A stretch of DNA of 36,952 nt from contig CAYNSO010000030.1 in the NCBI GenBank assembly GCA_964399735.1, forward strand, positions 1 to 36,952, in the 5' to 3' direction. The notes beneath the pieces were generated by a model. It had not been told where the DNA came from. It did not search any database and was given only the letters and a program-made list of their open reading frames with translations. This DNA comes from Fontivivens sp964399735. GTDB taxonomy: Bacteria > Zhuqueibacterota > Zhuqueibacteria > Residuimicrobiales > Krinioviventaceae. The position numbers and the translations under genes are program-made. Shown here piece by piece: positions 25,578-34,271 of the stretch. Position 1 is the stretch's first letter, and each line of letters opens with the position of its first letter.

Positions 25578-26228
25578 TTATTCGTTAATGATTTGGGCAT
25601 TTTTCACTTTACCCAGAATTTTGCTGTCATCCTGCAGGTAAACCAACACTTTTCTGTCCTTGTCTTTTACCAGCAAATCACCTTTTATTACCGAGCCCTG
25701 TGAGAGGACAATTTTAACCGGTTTGTTTTCATCATTGCTGTTTTCATTGTGGTGACTCGCTCTTACCACTAGATTTTTTTCCACCATGGAGCCATTTTGT
25801 AAATAGATGTTGCCGGTATGTGTGTTAATATTTCTTTTTACGCAGGTATTATCCAGTTCAACAACAGCATTGATTGTTTTAATATTACCCTGTATTTCAA
25901 CCCCTGAATTGCAGGTTACATAGCCGTTGACTGTTTCGACATTGGCTAAAACCCTGGAATTATGACCCAGTGTAATGCCGCCATTCACGGATTGCAGTTT
26001 TTTTACAGTGGTATTATCGCCAACATCAATACTGCCATTGACGGTTCTGCATGTACCGGTTACTATGCAGTCATTACCAATACTCAGGTTACCGTTTATG
26101 GTAGTCATACCGCCGGAATTCCTTTTACCATCGTCAATTATTATGCTTTTGTTTATGCTGATATCCATAGCCGGCAAGGTTGTAGCAAGAATGATAATGA
26201 GCAGCAGTGGTAAAATATGTCTGGGCAT
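25578..26228 (-). CDS. Secreted beta-helix (bactofilin-like) repeat protein
   Basis: A 216-residue protein read from ATG 26228, preceded by AGGA. A longer frame to 26288 exists, but only the shorter start places a signal peptide at the N terminus (MPRHILPLLLIIILATTLPA). After it come about six rungs of 18-19 residues with the pattern TVNGxIxxGxxxxVxxx, for example TTINGNLSIGNDCIV, RTVNGSIDVGDNTTV and ETVNGYVTCNSGVEI. This predicts a small right-handed beta-helix like bactofilins and other polymer-forming proteins, here exported. A charged, Asn-rich spacer (ENSNDENKP) interrupts the last rungs. It is transcribed divergently from secD. Function unknown; a structural role in the envelope is an inference. 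Confidence 0.7.
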   Translation of the reverse strand: MPRHILPLLLIIILATTLPAMDISINKSIIIDDGKRNSGGMTTINGNLSIGNDCIVTGTCRTVNGSIDVGDNTTVKKLQSVNGGITLGHNSRVLANVETVNGYVTCNSGVEIQGNIKTINAVVELDNTCVKRNINTHTGNIYLQNGSMVEKNLVVRASHHNENSNDENKPVKIVLSQGSVIKGDLLVKDKDRKVLVYLQDDSKILGKVKNAQIINE

Positions 26229-26636
26229 GGTCTTTATCCTTTCCTGTTCAAAAAAAAGTAATTCAGGAATTATCGGTTTTACGTTCAATCATTAAAAATT
26301 GCCACCGGATGCAGCAGCCGGTAGAAAACTTTTTTTGATTTGTAAAGAATACATCATTTTCACTTGAACTTGCAGTAAATAATATATTTACTATTTGAGA
26401 CGAAAATTCAGGCAATATGTTTCAGCGCTGGATAATAATAATGGTAATTCATTGCAATTATGTGAGTTACCAGGTTCAGTAGCAGGCACATTTGCCCATT
26501 TTTGCAGGATTTAACTGCCGAAAAAATTAAGGAATACAGTTAAATTCAATTTTTAATTGACTTTTATAAAGAAAAAATTGTATATTAACTGGCTATTCAT
26601 GTTTGTAAATAATTTCTTTTGGGAGGTTGTTGATTT
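26229..26636. other. 408-base divergent intergenic region before secD
   Basis: AT-rich region between the start of the minus-strand beta-helix gene and secD. It must hold promoters in both directions. The plus-strand one is visible at 26557-26586. I found no clear minus-strand promoter, no open frame and no stable hairpin. Confidence 0.55.
26557..26586 (+). promoter_or_regulatory. Sigma70-type promoter of secD
   Basis: TTGACT (26557-26562), an 18-base AT-rich spacer and TATATT (26581-26586) precede secD. The start codon follows 50 bases later, behind a strong GGGAGG site (26621-26626). Confidence 0.55.
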
Positions 26637-28682
26637 ATGCAAAAAGAACACGTGTTCAGGCTGGTACTTATTCTGGCTTTGATCGTTTTATCTATTGTTT
26701 CATTATATCCTACGTTGCAGTTAGGCGGTTTGCAAAAAACTGAAACTGCGTTGGGAAATGAAATCAGCTCGTTAACCGGATTATCCAAAACAGAAATTGA
26801 TGAAGGATTAACCACCGGGAATCTGGAAACTCTGGTCCGCAATATGGTTGCAGGCGATACCCTTGCCAAAGCGCTGCAAGTAAGCGATGACCTGATAAAA
26901 TTAAATTCCAGAATTGTCAAAGTCGAAGGTAAAGCCATCCGTCAGGGTTTGGATTTGCAGGGCGGAACCTATCTTGTTTATGAAGTCGATTTGCCGCAAT
27001 TATTACGCGACAAAGCAAAAAACAAAGATAGTCGGCTGGAAGATATTATCACCGCGACTGTAAAGCAAACGGAAGAGGGAATAGACTTTTTTGCGGCTTT
27101 GAGGGAAAATTTTGCCAGTCGTGAAGTCGGCTTGAATCGTTATTATGGCAGTAAAGGCCAAACCGACGAAAAAATTATTACAGAATTGCAAGCCGAAGCA
27201 ACCGATGCGATTGACCGTACCCTGGAAAATATTCGTAACCGGATTGACCAGTTTGGCGTTTCCGAACCTTCAATTCAAAAAGAGGGTAACCGTCGCATTG
27301 TTGTACAGTTGGCCGGAATTCAAAATATACAACGTGCCAAAGCGGTCATTGGTAAAACCGCCTTGCTGGAATTTAAACTGGTCAAGGATGCTGATATTGT
27401 CATTTCAGTAATTAATGATATCGACCGTGTTATGCGCAAGATGCGAATGGGAGAAGAGTTGATTCCCGGGCAAACGCCCCAGGCAGAAACCGCGCCGGAT
27501 ACGGCTCTGGGTGAAAAGGCAGAAGACAAACAAGTATCAATAGATGAATTGTTTGGCGAGCAGGTTGACACCAGTACAACTGAAACTGATGATGGCGTGG
27601 TTGTGGATCAAAAAACTTTTGCTGAAAAGCCTTTTTCCTCGTTATTGCGGCAAATATCAGGGCGAAGCGAGATATTTGTACCCATAAAGAATGAAAAAGT
27701 AGTGCAAAGAATTTTACAGGTTCCCGAAGTTGTTGATGTATTACCCGGTGATTCCGAGTTTTTATGGGGACGAGAAACAACAACCATGGGCGATGAGCAG
27801 TTCCTTGAATTACATTTGGTGAAACAAGAGCCGGAATTGTTAGGCTCTATGCTGACAGATGCCCAGGTGCAAATTGGCGGCAGTGAAACCAGTATGCGCG
27901 CCGGAGCTGCTGAAGTGCACATGGATTTGAATAATGAAGGCAGTAAAAAATTTGCTGTTGTTACCGGCATGAATGTTGGCAAATTTTTGGCGATTGTTCT
28001 GGATAATAAAGTAGCCTCTGCGCCCCGCATTAAAGAAAAGATCCCCAGCGGCAGCGCCAGAATTGAAGTGGGCAATATGGATGAAGCCAAAGACCTTGCC
28101 CTGGTATTGCGCTCCGGCGCTTTACCTGCCCCTATCCATGCAATTACAGAAAATACAGTTGGTCCTTCTTTGGGAAGAGATTCTATTGAAAAAGGTAGAA
28201 ATTCTGCTATTATCGGTTTAATGCTGGTAATTGTGTTTATGATCTTTTATTACCGCGGCGCCGGCGTCATTGCTGATTTTGCCTTGTTCCTGAATATATT
28301 ATTTGTAATGGCATTTATGGCAGGGTTCCACGCTACGCTAACCATGCCCGGCATTGCAGGAATTATTTTAACAGTAGGTATGGCTGTGGACGCCAATGTT
28401 CTGATCTTTGAAAGAATTCGTGAAGAACTGCGTACCGGTAAAACCATTCGCGCTGCCATCGACAGCGGTTACGGACAGGCTTTTAGAACGATTCTGGATG
28501 CTAACGTAACTACCCTGATCACGGCTGTTGTGTTATACAGCTTTGGCACCGGCCCCATCAAGGGCTTTGCTCTAACATTATCAATTGGTATTTTGGCCAG
28601 TATGTTTACGGCAATTGTGGTAACCCGGCTGATTTTTGACCTGATCACATCACGTTTTGCTGTCAAGAAATTAAGTATCTAA
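26637..28682 (+). CDS. secD: Protein translocase subunit SecD
   Basis: Membrane RND-type subunit that uses the proton gradient to help proteins leave SecYEG on the periplasmic side. It has 681 residues, some 60 longer than E. coli SecD. The first transmembrane helix is at about 8-28. The hallmark GLDLQGG is at about 104-110. The P1 domain is stretched by an acidic, Gln/Thr-rich segment (roughly residues 275-330). LALVLRSGALPAP leads into the five C-terminal helices with VGPSLGRDSIEKG and VGMAVDANVLIFERIREE, whose Asp is the conserved proton-relay residue. secF follows after 52 bases as a separate gene. Very secure. Confidence 0.96.
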   Translation: MQKEHVFRLVLILALIVLSIVSLYPTLQLGGLQKTETALGNEISSLTGLSKTEIDEGLTTGNLETLVRNMVAGDTLAKALQVSDDLIKLNSRIVKVEGKAIRQGLDLQGGTYLVYEVDLPQLLRDKAKNKDSRLEDIITATVKQTEEGIDFFAALRENFASREVGLNRYYGSKGQTDEKIITELQAEATDAIDRTLENIRNRIDQFGVSEPSIQKEGNRRIVVQLAGIQNIQRAKAVIGKTALLEFKLVKDADIVISVINDIDRVMRKMRMGEELIPGQTPQAETAPDTALGEKAEDKQVSIDELFGEQVDTSTTETDDGVVVDQKTFAEKPFSSLLRQISGRSEIFVPIKNEKVVQRILQVPEVVDVLPGDSEFLWGRETTTMGDEQFLELHLVKQEPELLGSMLTDAQVQIGGSETSMRAGAAEVHMDLNNEGSKKFAVVTGMNVGKFLAIVLDNKVASAPRIKEKIPSGSARIEVGNMDEAKDLALVLRSGALPAPIHAITENTVGPSLGRDSIEKGRNSAIIGLMLVIVFMIFYYRGAGVIADFALFLNILFVMAFMAGFHATLTMPGIAGIILTVGMAVDANVLIFERIREELRTGKTIRAAIDSGYGQAFRTILDANVTTLITAVVLYSFGTGPIKGFALTLSIGILASMFTAIVVTRLIFDLITSRFAVKKLSI

Positions 28683-28734
28683 GATACATTGACTGGTTGT
28701 TCATTAACCATTTTTCTGAGGAGACAGAATCAGA

Positions 28735-29643
28735 ATGCAAATTTTTAAAAACTTGAATTTGAATATTATTGGCTACAGGAAAGTTGCTTATGTTATTTCC
28801 GGAATCCTGATCCTGATTAGCCTTGTGTCGCTGCTCCTGCACGGTGGCCCCAAATATGGAATCGACTTTACCGGCGGAACATCACTACAGGTCAAGTTTG
28901 ATAAAACAATACAGGTAGGCGATGTACGCAGCTCTGTGAGCAAGGTAGGTTTTGGCAACGCTGAAATTAAAAGAATCGGTTTGGCCGAGGAAAATGAATT
29001 TATCATCCGCGTAGAGCAAATGAGCGAAGGCTCTGATGTCGCTTTAATGATGGAAGAACAATTAACTCAAGATTTTCCGGATAATCCGTATGACATTCGT
29101 GCTGTAACGGAAATCGGTCCGACCATCGGGAGTGAGTTACGTCGTGCGGCCATTTTTGCTATCTTGTTCTCCATGCTGGGTATTCTCATTTACATCAGTT
29201 GGCGATTTGAGTTCAAGTTCGCCGTAGCTGCGGTTCTTGCCTTGTTTCACGATATTATTATTACCCTGGGTATTTTTTCCCTGTTGAATTTTGAAATTAC
29301 CCTGGTTGTTATTGCCGCATTTCTAACGATTGTAGGTTATTCTCTTAACGATACTATTGTGATTTTTGACCGGATTCGTGAAAATACCAAAGTGCTGCGC
29401 CGTGAGCCGTTTGCGAATATGGTCAATATCAGCATCAACCAGACATTGAACAGAACTGTTATCACCTCGTTCACAACCCTGATAGTTGTTATTGTATTGC
29501 TGATTATGGGCGGCGAAGTGACTTTTAGTTTTGCTTTTGCTCTGACAATCGGTATTCTTATCGGAACCTATTCATCCATTTATGTTGCCAGCCCGATTGT
29601 TATTGAATGGCATAAACGCGCGGAATTGAAAAAGAGAAAATAA
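28735..29643 (+). CDS. secF: Protein translocase subunit SecF
   Basis: Partner of SecD in the SecDF translocation motor. It has 302 residues with six hydrophobic segments. GIDFTGGTSLQVKF is the SecF hallmark after helix 1, followed by a short periplasmic P4 domain (about 42-120). EIGPTIGSELRRAA leads into helix 2, and VGYSLNDTIVIFDRIREN is the conserved segment of helix 4 with the Asp thought to carry protons. It closes with a basic cytoplasmic tail. It begins 52 bases after secD, surely in one transcript; a small STAS gene follows 26 bases later. Very secure. Confidence 0.96.
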   Translation: MQIFKNLNLNIIGYRKVAYVISGILILISLVSLLLHGGPKYGIDFTGGTSLQVKFDKTIQVGDVRSSVSKVGFGNAEIKRIGLAEENEFIIRVEQMSEGSDVALMMEEQLTQDFPDNPYDIRAVTEIGPTIGSELRRAAIFAILFSMLGILIYISWRFEFKFAVAAVLALFHDIIITLGIFSLLNFEITLVVIAAFLTIVGYSLNDTIVIFDRIRENTKVLRREPFANMVNISINQTLNRTVITSFTTLIVVIVLLIMGGEVTFSFAFALTIGILIGTYSSIYVASPIVIEWHKRAELKKRK

Positions 29644-29669
29644 ATCTTTCTGGGATTTGGAGAAAAATC

Positions 29670-30011
29670 ATGGAAATGAAAGAACACATTGAAAATGGTG
29701 TTGTCGTTATTGAACTGTCCGGTAAAATTATGGGCGGGCCTGATGCAACGACTCTGAATGACAAATTACATGATTTAATTGAATCCGGTAATACCCGGGT
29801 TGTAGCTGATCTTGCCAATGTTAACTGGATGAACAGCTCCGGCCTGGGTATTTTAATCAGCGCTCTAACGACAATACGCAATGCGGGTGGAGATTTAAAA
29901 CTGGCGGCGGTGACAGAAAAAATTCAAAGCCTTTTAAAGATCACAAAACTCCTTACAATTTTCAACCTATACGACAATACTGACGCAGCAGTCAAAAGTT
30001 TTTTTGAGTGA
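29670..30011 (+). CDS. STAS-domain protein (anti-sigma factor antagonist type)
   Basis: A 113-residue single STAS domain like SpoIIAA/RsbV. The conserved segment NWMNSSGLGILISAL holds the serine (Ser57, or Ser56) that is phosphorylated by the cognate anti-sigma kinase in this family, preceded by VVADLANV. In partner-switching systems the dephosphorylated form binds the anti-sigma factor and frees a sigma factor. No kinase (RsbW/SpoIIAB) or PP2C phosphatase lies nearby. It sits 26 bases after secF and is probably co-transcribed with secDF, which is an unusual place. Family secure, partner unknown. Confidence 0.85.
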   Translation: MEMKEHIENGVVVIELSGKIMGGPDATTLNDKLHDLIESGNTRVVADLANVNWMNSSGLGILISALTTIRNAGGDLKLAAVTEKIQSLLKITKLLTIFNLYDNTDAAVKSFFE

Positions 30012-30124
30012 AAAGGGTTTCTTGTTTAACATGTTCACAGGGGGTGTATTGCGATTTGCCTTTATTCTGAATCAATGTGACCATGAAACACCAATTATAT
30101 AACCGGTTATCCGGGAAACGAGTC

Positions 30125-30154
30125 TTGAAAAAAAAGTGAAACCCGTCTTAAAAT
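30125..30154 (+). promoter_or_regulatory. Probable purA promoter
   Basis: TTGAAA (30125-30130), an 18-base spacer and TAAAAT (30149-30154) precede the purA ATG at 30176, giving a very short leader. A perfect 12-base palindrome (30099-30110) lies just upstream of the -35 box and could be an operator. Confidence 0.4.
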
Positions 30155-30175
30155 ATTATTATTACAGGTACGATT

Positions 30176-31453
30176 ATGGCAGTTACAATTATAGTTGGGT
30201 CACAATGGGGTGATGAGGGCAAGGGCAAGATCGTTGATCTGCTCAGCGAAAATGTTGATATTGTTGCCCGTTACCAGGGCGGGCCGAATGCCGGTCATAC
30301 AGTGGTTTTTGACGATCAGGAAATTGTTTTACACCAGATTCCTTCCGGAATTTTGCGACCGCATACTGTTTGCGTCATCGGTAACGGGGTTGTTGTAGAC
30401 CCTGTTGCGCTGCTTGAGGAAATAAAGTTTGTTACCGCGCGGGGTATTGATATACATAACAGATTGTTCATTAGCGAAAGAACTCATATTATCACTTCCT
30501 ATCACCGGCTGCTGGATAAATTGCAAGAGACGGCTGATGGCGATCAAAAAATTGGCACTACCGGCAGAGGGATAGGCCCAGCTTATGTTGACAAGTTTGA
30601 TCGTTGCGGCATCCGTTTTGTCGATTTACTGGATTTTTCCAGCTTGAAGGAAAAATTAACCAAAAACATTACTGAAATAAACACAATTCTTGATGCTGTT
30701 TACAAGGTTGAAAAGATCAATATAGATCAGGTTGTACAGGAATTGTATGAACTGGGCAATTATTATAAACAATTCCTTGCTGAAACCTCTGTCTATCTAA
30801 ACCGGGCGATCAAAGCCGGTAAAGAAATTTTATTTGAAGGCGCACAAGGCACATTATTGGATATTGATTTTGGTACCTATCCCTATGTAACCTCTTCCAG
30901 TCCGATTGCCGGTGGCGCTTGTTGTGGATTGGGCGTTGGGCCCAGGACCATAGACAAGGTGATAGGCATTGTCAAAGCCTATTCAACCCGCGTCGGCATG
31001 GGACCGTTTCCTACCGAGTTTGAAGAAGCTTTTGCTGCTCAGGTTCGCACTTTGGGTAAAGAGTTTGGCGCTACCACCGGGCGGCCGCGCCGCTGCGGCT
31101 GGTTTGATGCAGTGGTCGTCAACCATTCTGTGCGCGTTAACGGTTTGACCCATTTTGCTGTAACCAAGCTGGATGTGATGGATACTCTGGATGAATTGAA
31201 AATATGTACTGCCTATAAAATGGATAACCGGGTAATTGATTTTTTTCCGGCGGATCTTAAAACCCTGGCAGCCATTGAGCCGGTTTATGAAACTTGTCCG
31301 GGTTGGAAAACAGATACAACAAAAATCAGGAATTACAAGGATTTGCCTGAAAATGCAAAAAAATACCTGGGCCGTATTAGCGAAATAACCGATACTGAAA
31401 TAGAAATTATCTCGGTCGGCCAGGACAGAAAACAGACGATTGTTGTTTCGTAA
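30176..31453 (+). CDS. purA: Adenylosuccinate synthetase
   Basis: Converts IMP and aspartate to adenylosuccinate using GTP, the first step from IMP to AMP. It has 425 residues, the usual length. GSQWGDEGKGK (catalytic Asp13) is the phosphate loop. GGPNAGHTVV carries the catalytic His41. FEGAQGTLLDIDFGTYPYVTSS and TTTGRPRRCGW segments complete the active site. The last residues VGQDRKQTIVV are typical of the C terminus. It stands apart from the other purine genes, with its own likely promoter and a hairpin terminator downstream. Very secure. Confidence 0.97.
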   Translation: MAVTIIVGSQWGDEGKGKIVDLLSENVDIVARYQGGPNAGHTVVFDDQEIVLHQIPSGILRPHTVCVIGNGVVVDPVALLEEIKFVTARGIDIHNRLFISERTHIITSYHRLLDKLQETADGDQKIGTTGRGIGPAYVDKFDRCGIRFVDLLDFSSLKEKLTKNITEINTILDAVYKVEKINIDQVVQELYELGNYYKQFLAETSVYLNRAIKAGKEILFEGAQGTLLDIDFGTYPYVTSSSPIAGGACCGLGVGPRTIDKVIGIVKAYSTRVGMGPFPTEFEEAFAAQVRTLGKEFGATTGRPRRCGWFDAVVVNHSVRVNGLTHFAVTKLDVMDTLDELKICTAYKMDNRVIDFFPADLKTLAAIEPVYETCPGWKTDTTKIRNYKDLPENAKKYLGRISEITDTEIEIISVGQDRKQTIVVS

Positions 31454-31456
31454 GCA

Positions 31457-31492
31457 ACAAAATTCCTTGCAGCGAGCTGCGAGGTATTTTGT
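31457..31492. terminator. Symmetrical hairpin between convergent purA and regulator genes
   Basis: ACAAAAT (31457-31463) and ATTTTGT (31486-31492) form the base, and CCTTGCAG (31465-31472) and CTGCGAGG (31477-31484) the top, of a long stem with a 4-base loop, one T-T mismatch and one G-T pair. The A-tract and T-tract flanks let it work from either strand, fitting its place between two convergent genes. Confidence 0.55.
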
Positions 31493-31525
31493 AACCGGGC
31501 AAGCTTGGGTAAATTGAATCAAGAG

Positions 31526-31573
31526 AGGTTACACCATTGTGGGGCTGTTTCCCCGGTTTGTGCAACCTGTTTT
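31526..31573 (+). terminator. Second hairpin with T-tail downstream of purA
   Basis: AGGTT/AACCT (31526-31530 with 31564-31568) and CAC/GTG form an outer stem, with GGGG/CCCC as an inner hairpin. GTTTT follows at 31569-31573. It stands between the first hairpin and the end of the minus-strand regulator gene. Confidence 0.35.
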
Positions 31574-31578
31574 ACAGT

Positions 31579-31965
31579 CTAGGGAAGGCTACCGGCCTGT
31601 TCGTTCACTAACGATTTGACCATATTGATTAATAAATTCAGATCAAACGGTTTGGTAATTGTCAAATTAGCCCCCATTTTTTCTGCCATATCAAGATAAA
31701 CTGTTGAAGCCGAATATCCACCCCCGGAAATTGCAATAATTTTAAGATGCGGATTTTTTTTGCGTAATTCCTGGATTGTTTGAATTCCTTCCTTCCCTGG
31801 CATAACAATATCGGTAATTACCAGATCAAAGGCTTGTTTTTGATTCAGTTCCAGAGCGTCTTCACCATTCCCAGCTTCTTCAACGTAGTAACCATTTTGT
31901 TCCAGCAACTCGCGTAACAACTGCAAAATTTGCGGGTCGTCGTCAACAACGAGGATTCGATTCAT
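31579..31965 (-). CDS. Single-domain response regulator (CheY-like)
   Basis: 128 residues, a lone receiver domain. The acidic pocket is DDD at 8-10, the phosphorylated Asp is Asp52 in LVITDIVMPG, the switch Ser is in IIAISGGG and the Lys is in ITKPFD. No output domain follows, so it works by protein contact or passes phosphate on. It begins 11 bases after the stop of the hybrid kinase gene on the same strand, so it is almost certainly its partner. Its receiver and the C-terminal receiver of that kinase could compete for, or relay, the phosphoryl group. Family secure. Confidence 0.92.
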   Translation of the reverse strand: MNRILVVDDDPQILQLLRELLEQNGYYVEEAGNGEDALELNQKQAFDLVITDIVMPGKEGIQTIQELRKKNPHLKIIAISGGGYSASTVYLDMAEKMGANLTITKPFDLNLLINMVKSLVNEQAGSLP

Positions 31966-31976
31966 AAGACCCCGGT

Positions 31977-34271
31977 TTATTGTTCGTATAATAAATTACG
32001 GATTACAAAAGCGATTTCTTTCATAAAAATGGGTTTCATGATAAATTCCCGAATACCAATTGCTTTCGCTTTTTCTTCGGAAATGACTTCGCTAAAACCG
32101 GTACATAACACAATGGGAATATCGGCTCGAATAGCAAAGATTTTTTGTGCAAGATCGGCGCCTGTCAGAACCGGCATAGTCTGGTCGGTAACAACCAGAT
32201 CATATTTATAAGGATTTGCGGTAAATTCTTCCAGGGCTTCTGTGCTGTCGGTTTTGGCAATAACCGTATACCCCAGTTGTTCCAGCATTTCCTTGCCGAT
32301 CGTCACCAGTGAGTTTTCATCGTCAACAAAAAGGATTGTGCCTTCGCCATGCGGCATGGGGCAGGTTTCACTGTTATTGTCATCCGGCTCACTTTCAATA
32401 CATGGCAGTAAAACATGAAAACTGGTGCCCCGACCCGGCTCACTGTAAACGGTAATATCGCCATCATGACTTTTAACAATGCCGTGCACAACAGATAAAC
32501 CCATACCTGTGCCCTCGCCGGGCTTTTTGGTCGTAAAGTAGGGTTCAAAGATCCTTTCCAGAATTTCCGGCGTCATTCCGTGCCCCGTATCGCTGACGGA
32601 TAATTTTAAATGAGCGCCAGGTTTGATTCCATGATAATGACCAATTTCTTCGTGTGAAATGACTACTTCTCTGAGGCTGACGTCAAGAGTTCCGCCTTTT
32701 TCCAGCATGGCATGAGCGGCATTGGTGCATAGATTCATCAGTACCTGGTGCATCTGGGTCGGGTCGGCCATTACCAGCTTGTTTTGTGCGGATATATTCT
32801 GGCGCATTTCAATCGTTGTCGGTAAAGAAGCCCGCAATAGTTTTAACGCTTCCTTGATGATTAAACTGACCTGCAGGGGCTTTTTTTCTTGTTGGTTAAG
32901 TCGGCTAAAGGCGAGGATCTGTTTTATCAGGTCTTTGGCGCGATACCCGGCTTGCAGCACCTGCCCAAGGTTACGGTGCAGGCGAGTGCCTTCCTTTACT
33001 TCCCGCAGGGACAATTCTGTGTAACCCAGTATTGCAGCCAGAATATTGTTAAAGTCATGAGCTATGCCCCCGGCAAGTGTGCCAATGGCTTCCATTTTTT
33101 GCGCCTGATGCAGCTGTCTTTCCAGCCGGGTTTCTTCGGTAATATCTTTTTTTACCGCTACAAAATTTATTATTGTGCCGTTCCGGTCACGAATGGGGGA
33201 AATGGTGACTTTTTCTTCATATATAGCGCCGTCTTTTTTCTGGTTGAATAGACGACCAGTCCATATTTTCCCGCTGAGGATAACCTTCCACAAATTTTTG
33301 TAAAAAAGCGCATCATGCTTGCCGCTTTTAAATATCCGGCAGTTTTGGTTAAGCAATTCTTCGCTGCTATAACCGGTTATTTGTTCCACAGCCTTGTTCA
33401 CATAGGTTATATTTGCATAGGTATCGGTAATGATAATACATTCGGCAACCTGTTCAAAAGCGGTGACAAGCTGGTTGCGATCGGCCTCGGCTCTTTTCCG
33501 TTTGGAAATATCCAGTAAAAAACCAACCACCCCGATAATCTCGCCATCCGGATTTTTCATTGGCGTCAGCGAGGTATCGTGCCAGAAATAACCCGTCGGG
33601 AAATGCGTGAGAACCTCTTCCCGAAAAGTATTGCCGGTATTAAATATCTGTTTAATATCATTAATTCGTTTGATGGCGTCTGTGGGAGGGTATAGTTTGG
33701 AAACAGACTGACCCAGCAGTTGACTGCATGTTATGCCATAACGTTCATCAAGTTCCGGGCTGGCCCAGACAAATTTGTGCTCACCTTCAGCGTTGTATAC
33801 AACAATTATCGTTTCCCGCAGCGAGCCAAGAATTCCCTGCAATTGGGTGATATTTTCGAGCAGGGCAGTTTCGGCATGCTCTTTTTTTTGTTTTTCTTCT
33901 TTTAATAACAGAGCATTTGTTACAGCTTTGCCCAGGCGGGTTATATGCTGTTTTAGTATATAATCCCAGGCGCCGGCTTTGATACATTCTGCTGCGGTTT
34001 CTTCATCTATAGAACCGGTAACAATGAGGATTGGAGTTCCAGGCGCCAGGTCTTTTACAACGTGCAGAGCATCCAGGCCTGTGAACTGGGGCATCCGAAA
34101 GTCTGAAAGGATCAGATTCGGCTTGAAGGAGTTGATTGCATTTATAAAGTCTTGTTTATTATCTACTTTTTTAATGTGGAAATCAATGTTTTCATTTTTC
34201 AATTCATGTTCCATCAATTCTGCATCGGCGGGAACATCATCTAAAATTAATACACGGACAGGATTTACCAT
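31977..34271 (-). CDS. Hybrid sensor histidine kinase (REC-PAS-PAS-HisKA-HATPase-REC)
   Basis: 764 residues, with no transmembrane segment, so cytoplasmic. Order: N-terminal receiver (about 5-120, Asp57 in ILSDFRMPQF). A PAS domain (about 145-260) contains WHDTSLTPMKNPDGEIIGVVG. A second PAS (about 265-385) contains YSSEELLNQNCRIF and the PAC motif. HisKA follows with His405 in AGGIAHDFNN, a NtrB-like H-box. The ATPase domain has MNLCTNAAHAM, SVSDTGHGM, YFTTKKPGEGTGMGL. A C-terminal receiver has LVVTDQTMPVLTGADL. The start ATG 34271 has a GAGGAA site. PAS domains suggest sensing of a small ligand, redox or gas signal; the signal is not evident. It forms an operon with the single receiver downstream. 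Confidence 0.93.
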   Translation of the reverse strand: MVNPVRVLILDDVPADAELMEHELKNENIDFHIKKVDNKQDFINAINSFKPNLILSDFRMPQFTGLDALHVVKDLAPGTPILIVTGSIDEETAAECIKAGAWDYILKQHITRLGKAVTNALLLKEEKQKKEHAETALLENITQLQGILGSLRETIIVVYNAEGEHKFVWASPELDERYGITCSQLLGQSVSKLYPPTDAIKRINDIKQIFNTGNTFREEVLTHFPTGYFWHDTSLTPMKNPDGEIIGVVGFLLDISKRKRAEADRNQLVTAFEQVAECIIITDTYANITYVNKAVEQITGYSSEELLNQNCRIFKSGKHDALFYKNLWKVILSGKIWTGRLFNQKKDGAIYEEKVTISPIRDRNGTIINFVAVKKDITEETRLERQLHQAQKMEAIGTLAGGIAHDFNNILAAILGYTELSLREVKEGTRLHRNLGQVLQAGYRAKDLIKQILAFSRLNQQEKKPLQVSLIIKEALKLLRASLPTTIEMRQNISAQNKLVMADPTQMHQVLMNLCTNAAHAMLEKGGTLDVSLREVVISHEEIGHYHGIKPGAHLKLSVSDTGHGMTPEILERIFEPYFTTKKPGEGTGMGLSVVHGIVKSHDGDITVYSEPGRGTSFHVLLPCIESEPDDNNSETCPMPHGEGTILFVDDENSLVTIGKEMLEQLGYTVIAKTDSTEALEEFTANPYKYDLVVTDQTMPVLTGADLAQKIFAIRADIPIVLCTGFSEVISEEKAKAIGIREFIMKPIFMKEIAFVIRNLLYEQ

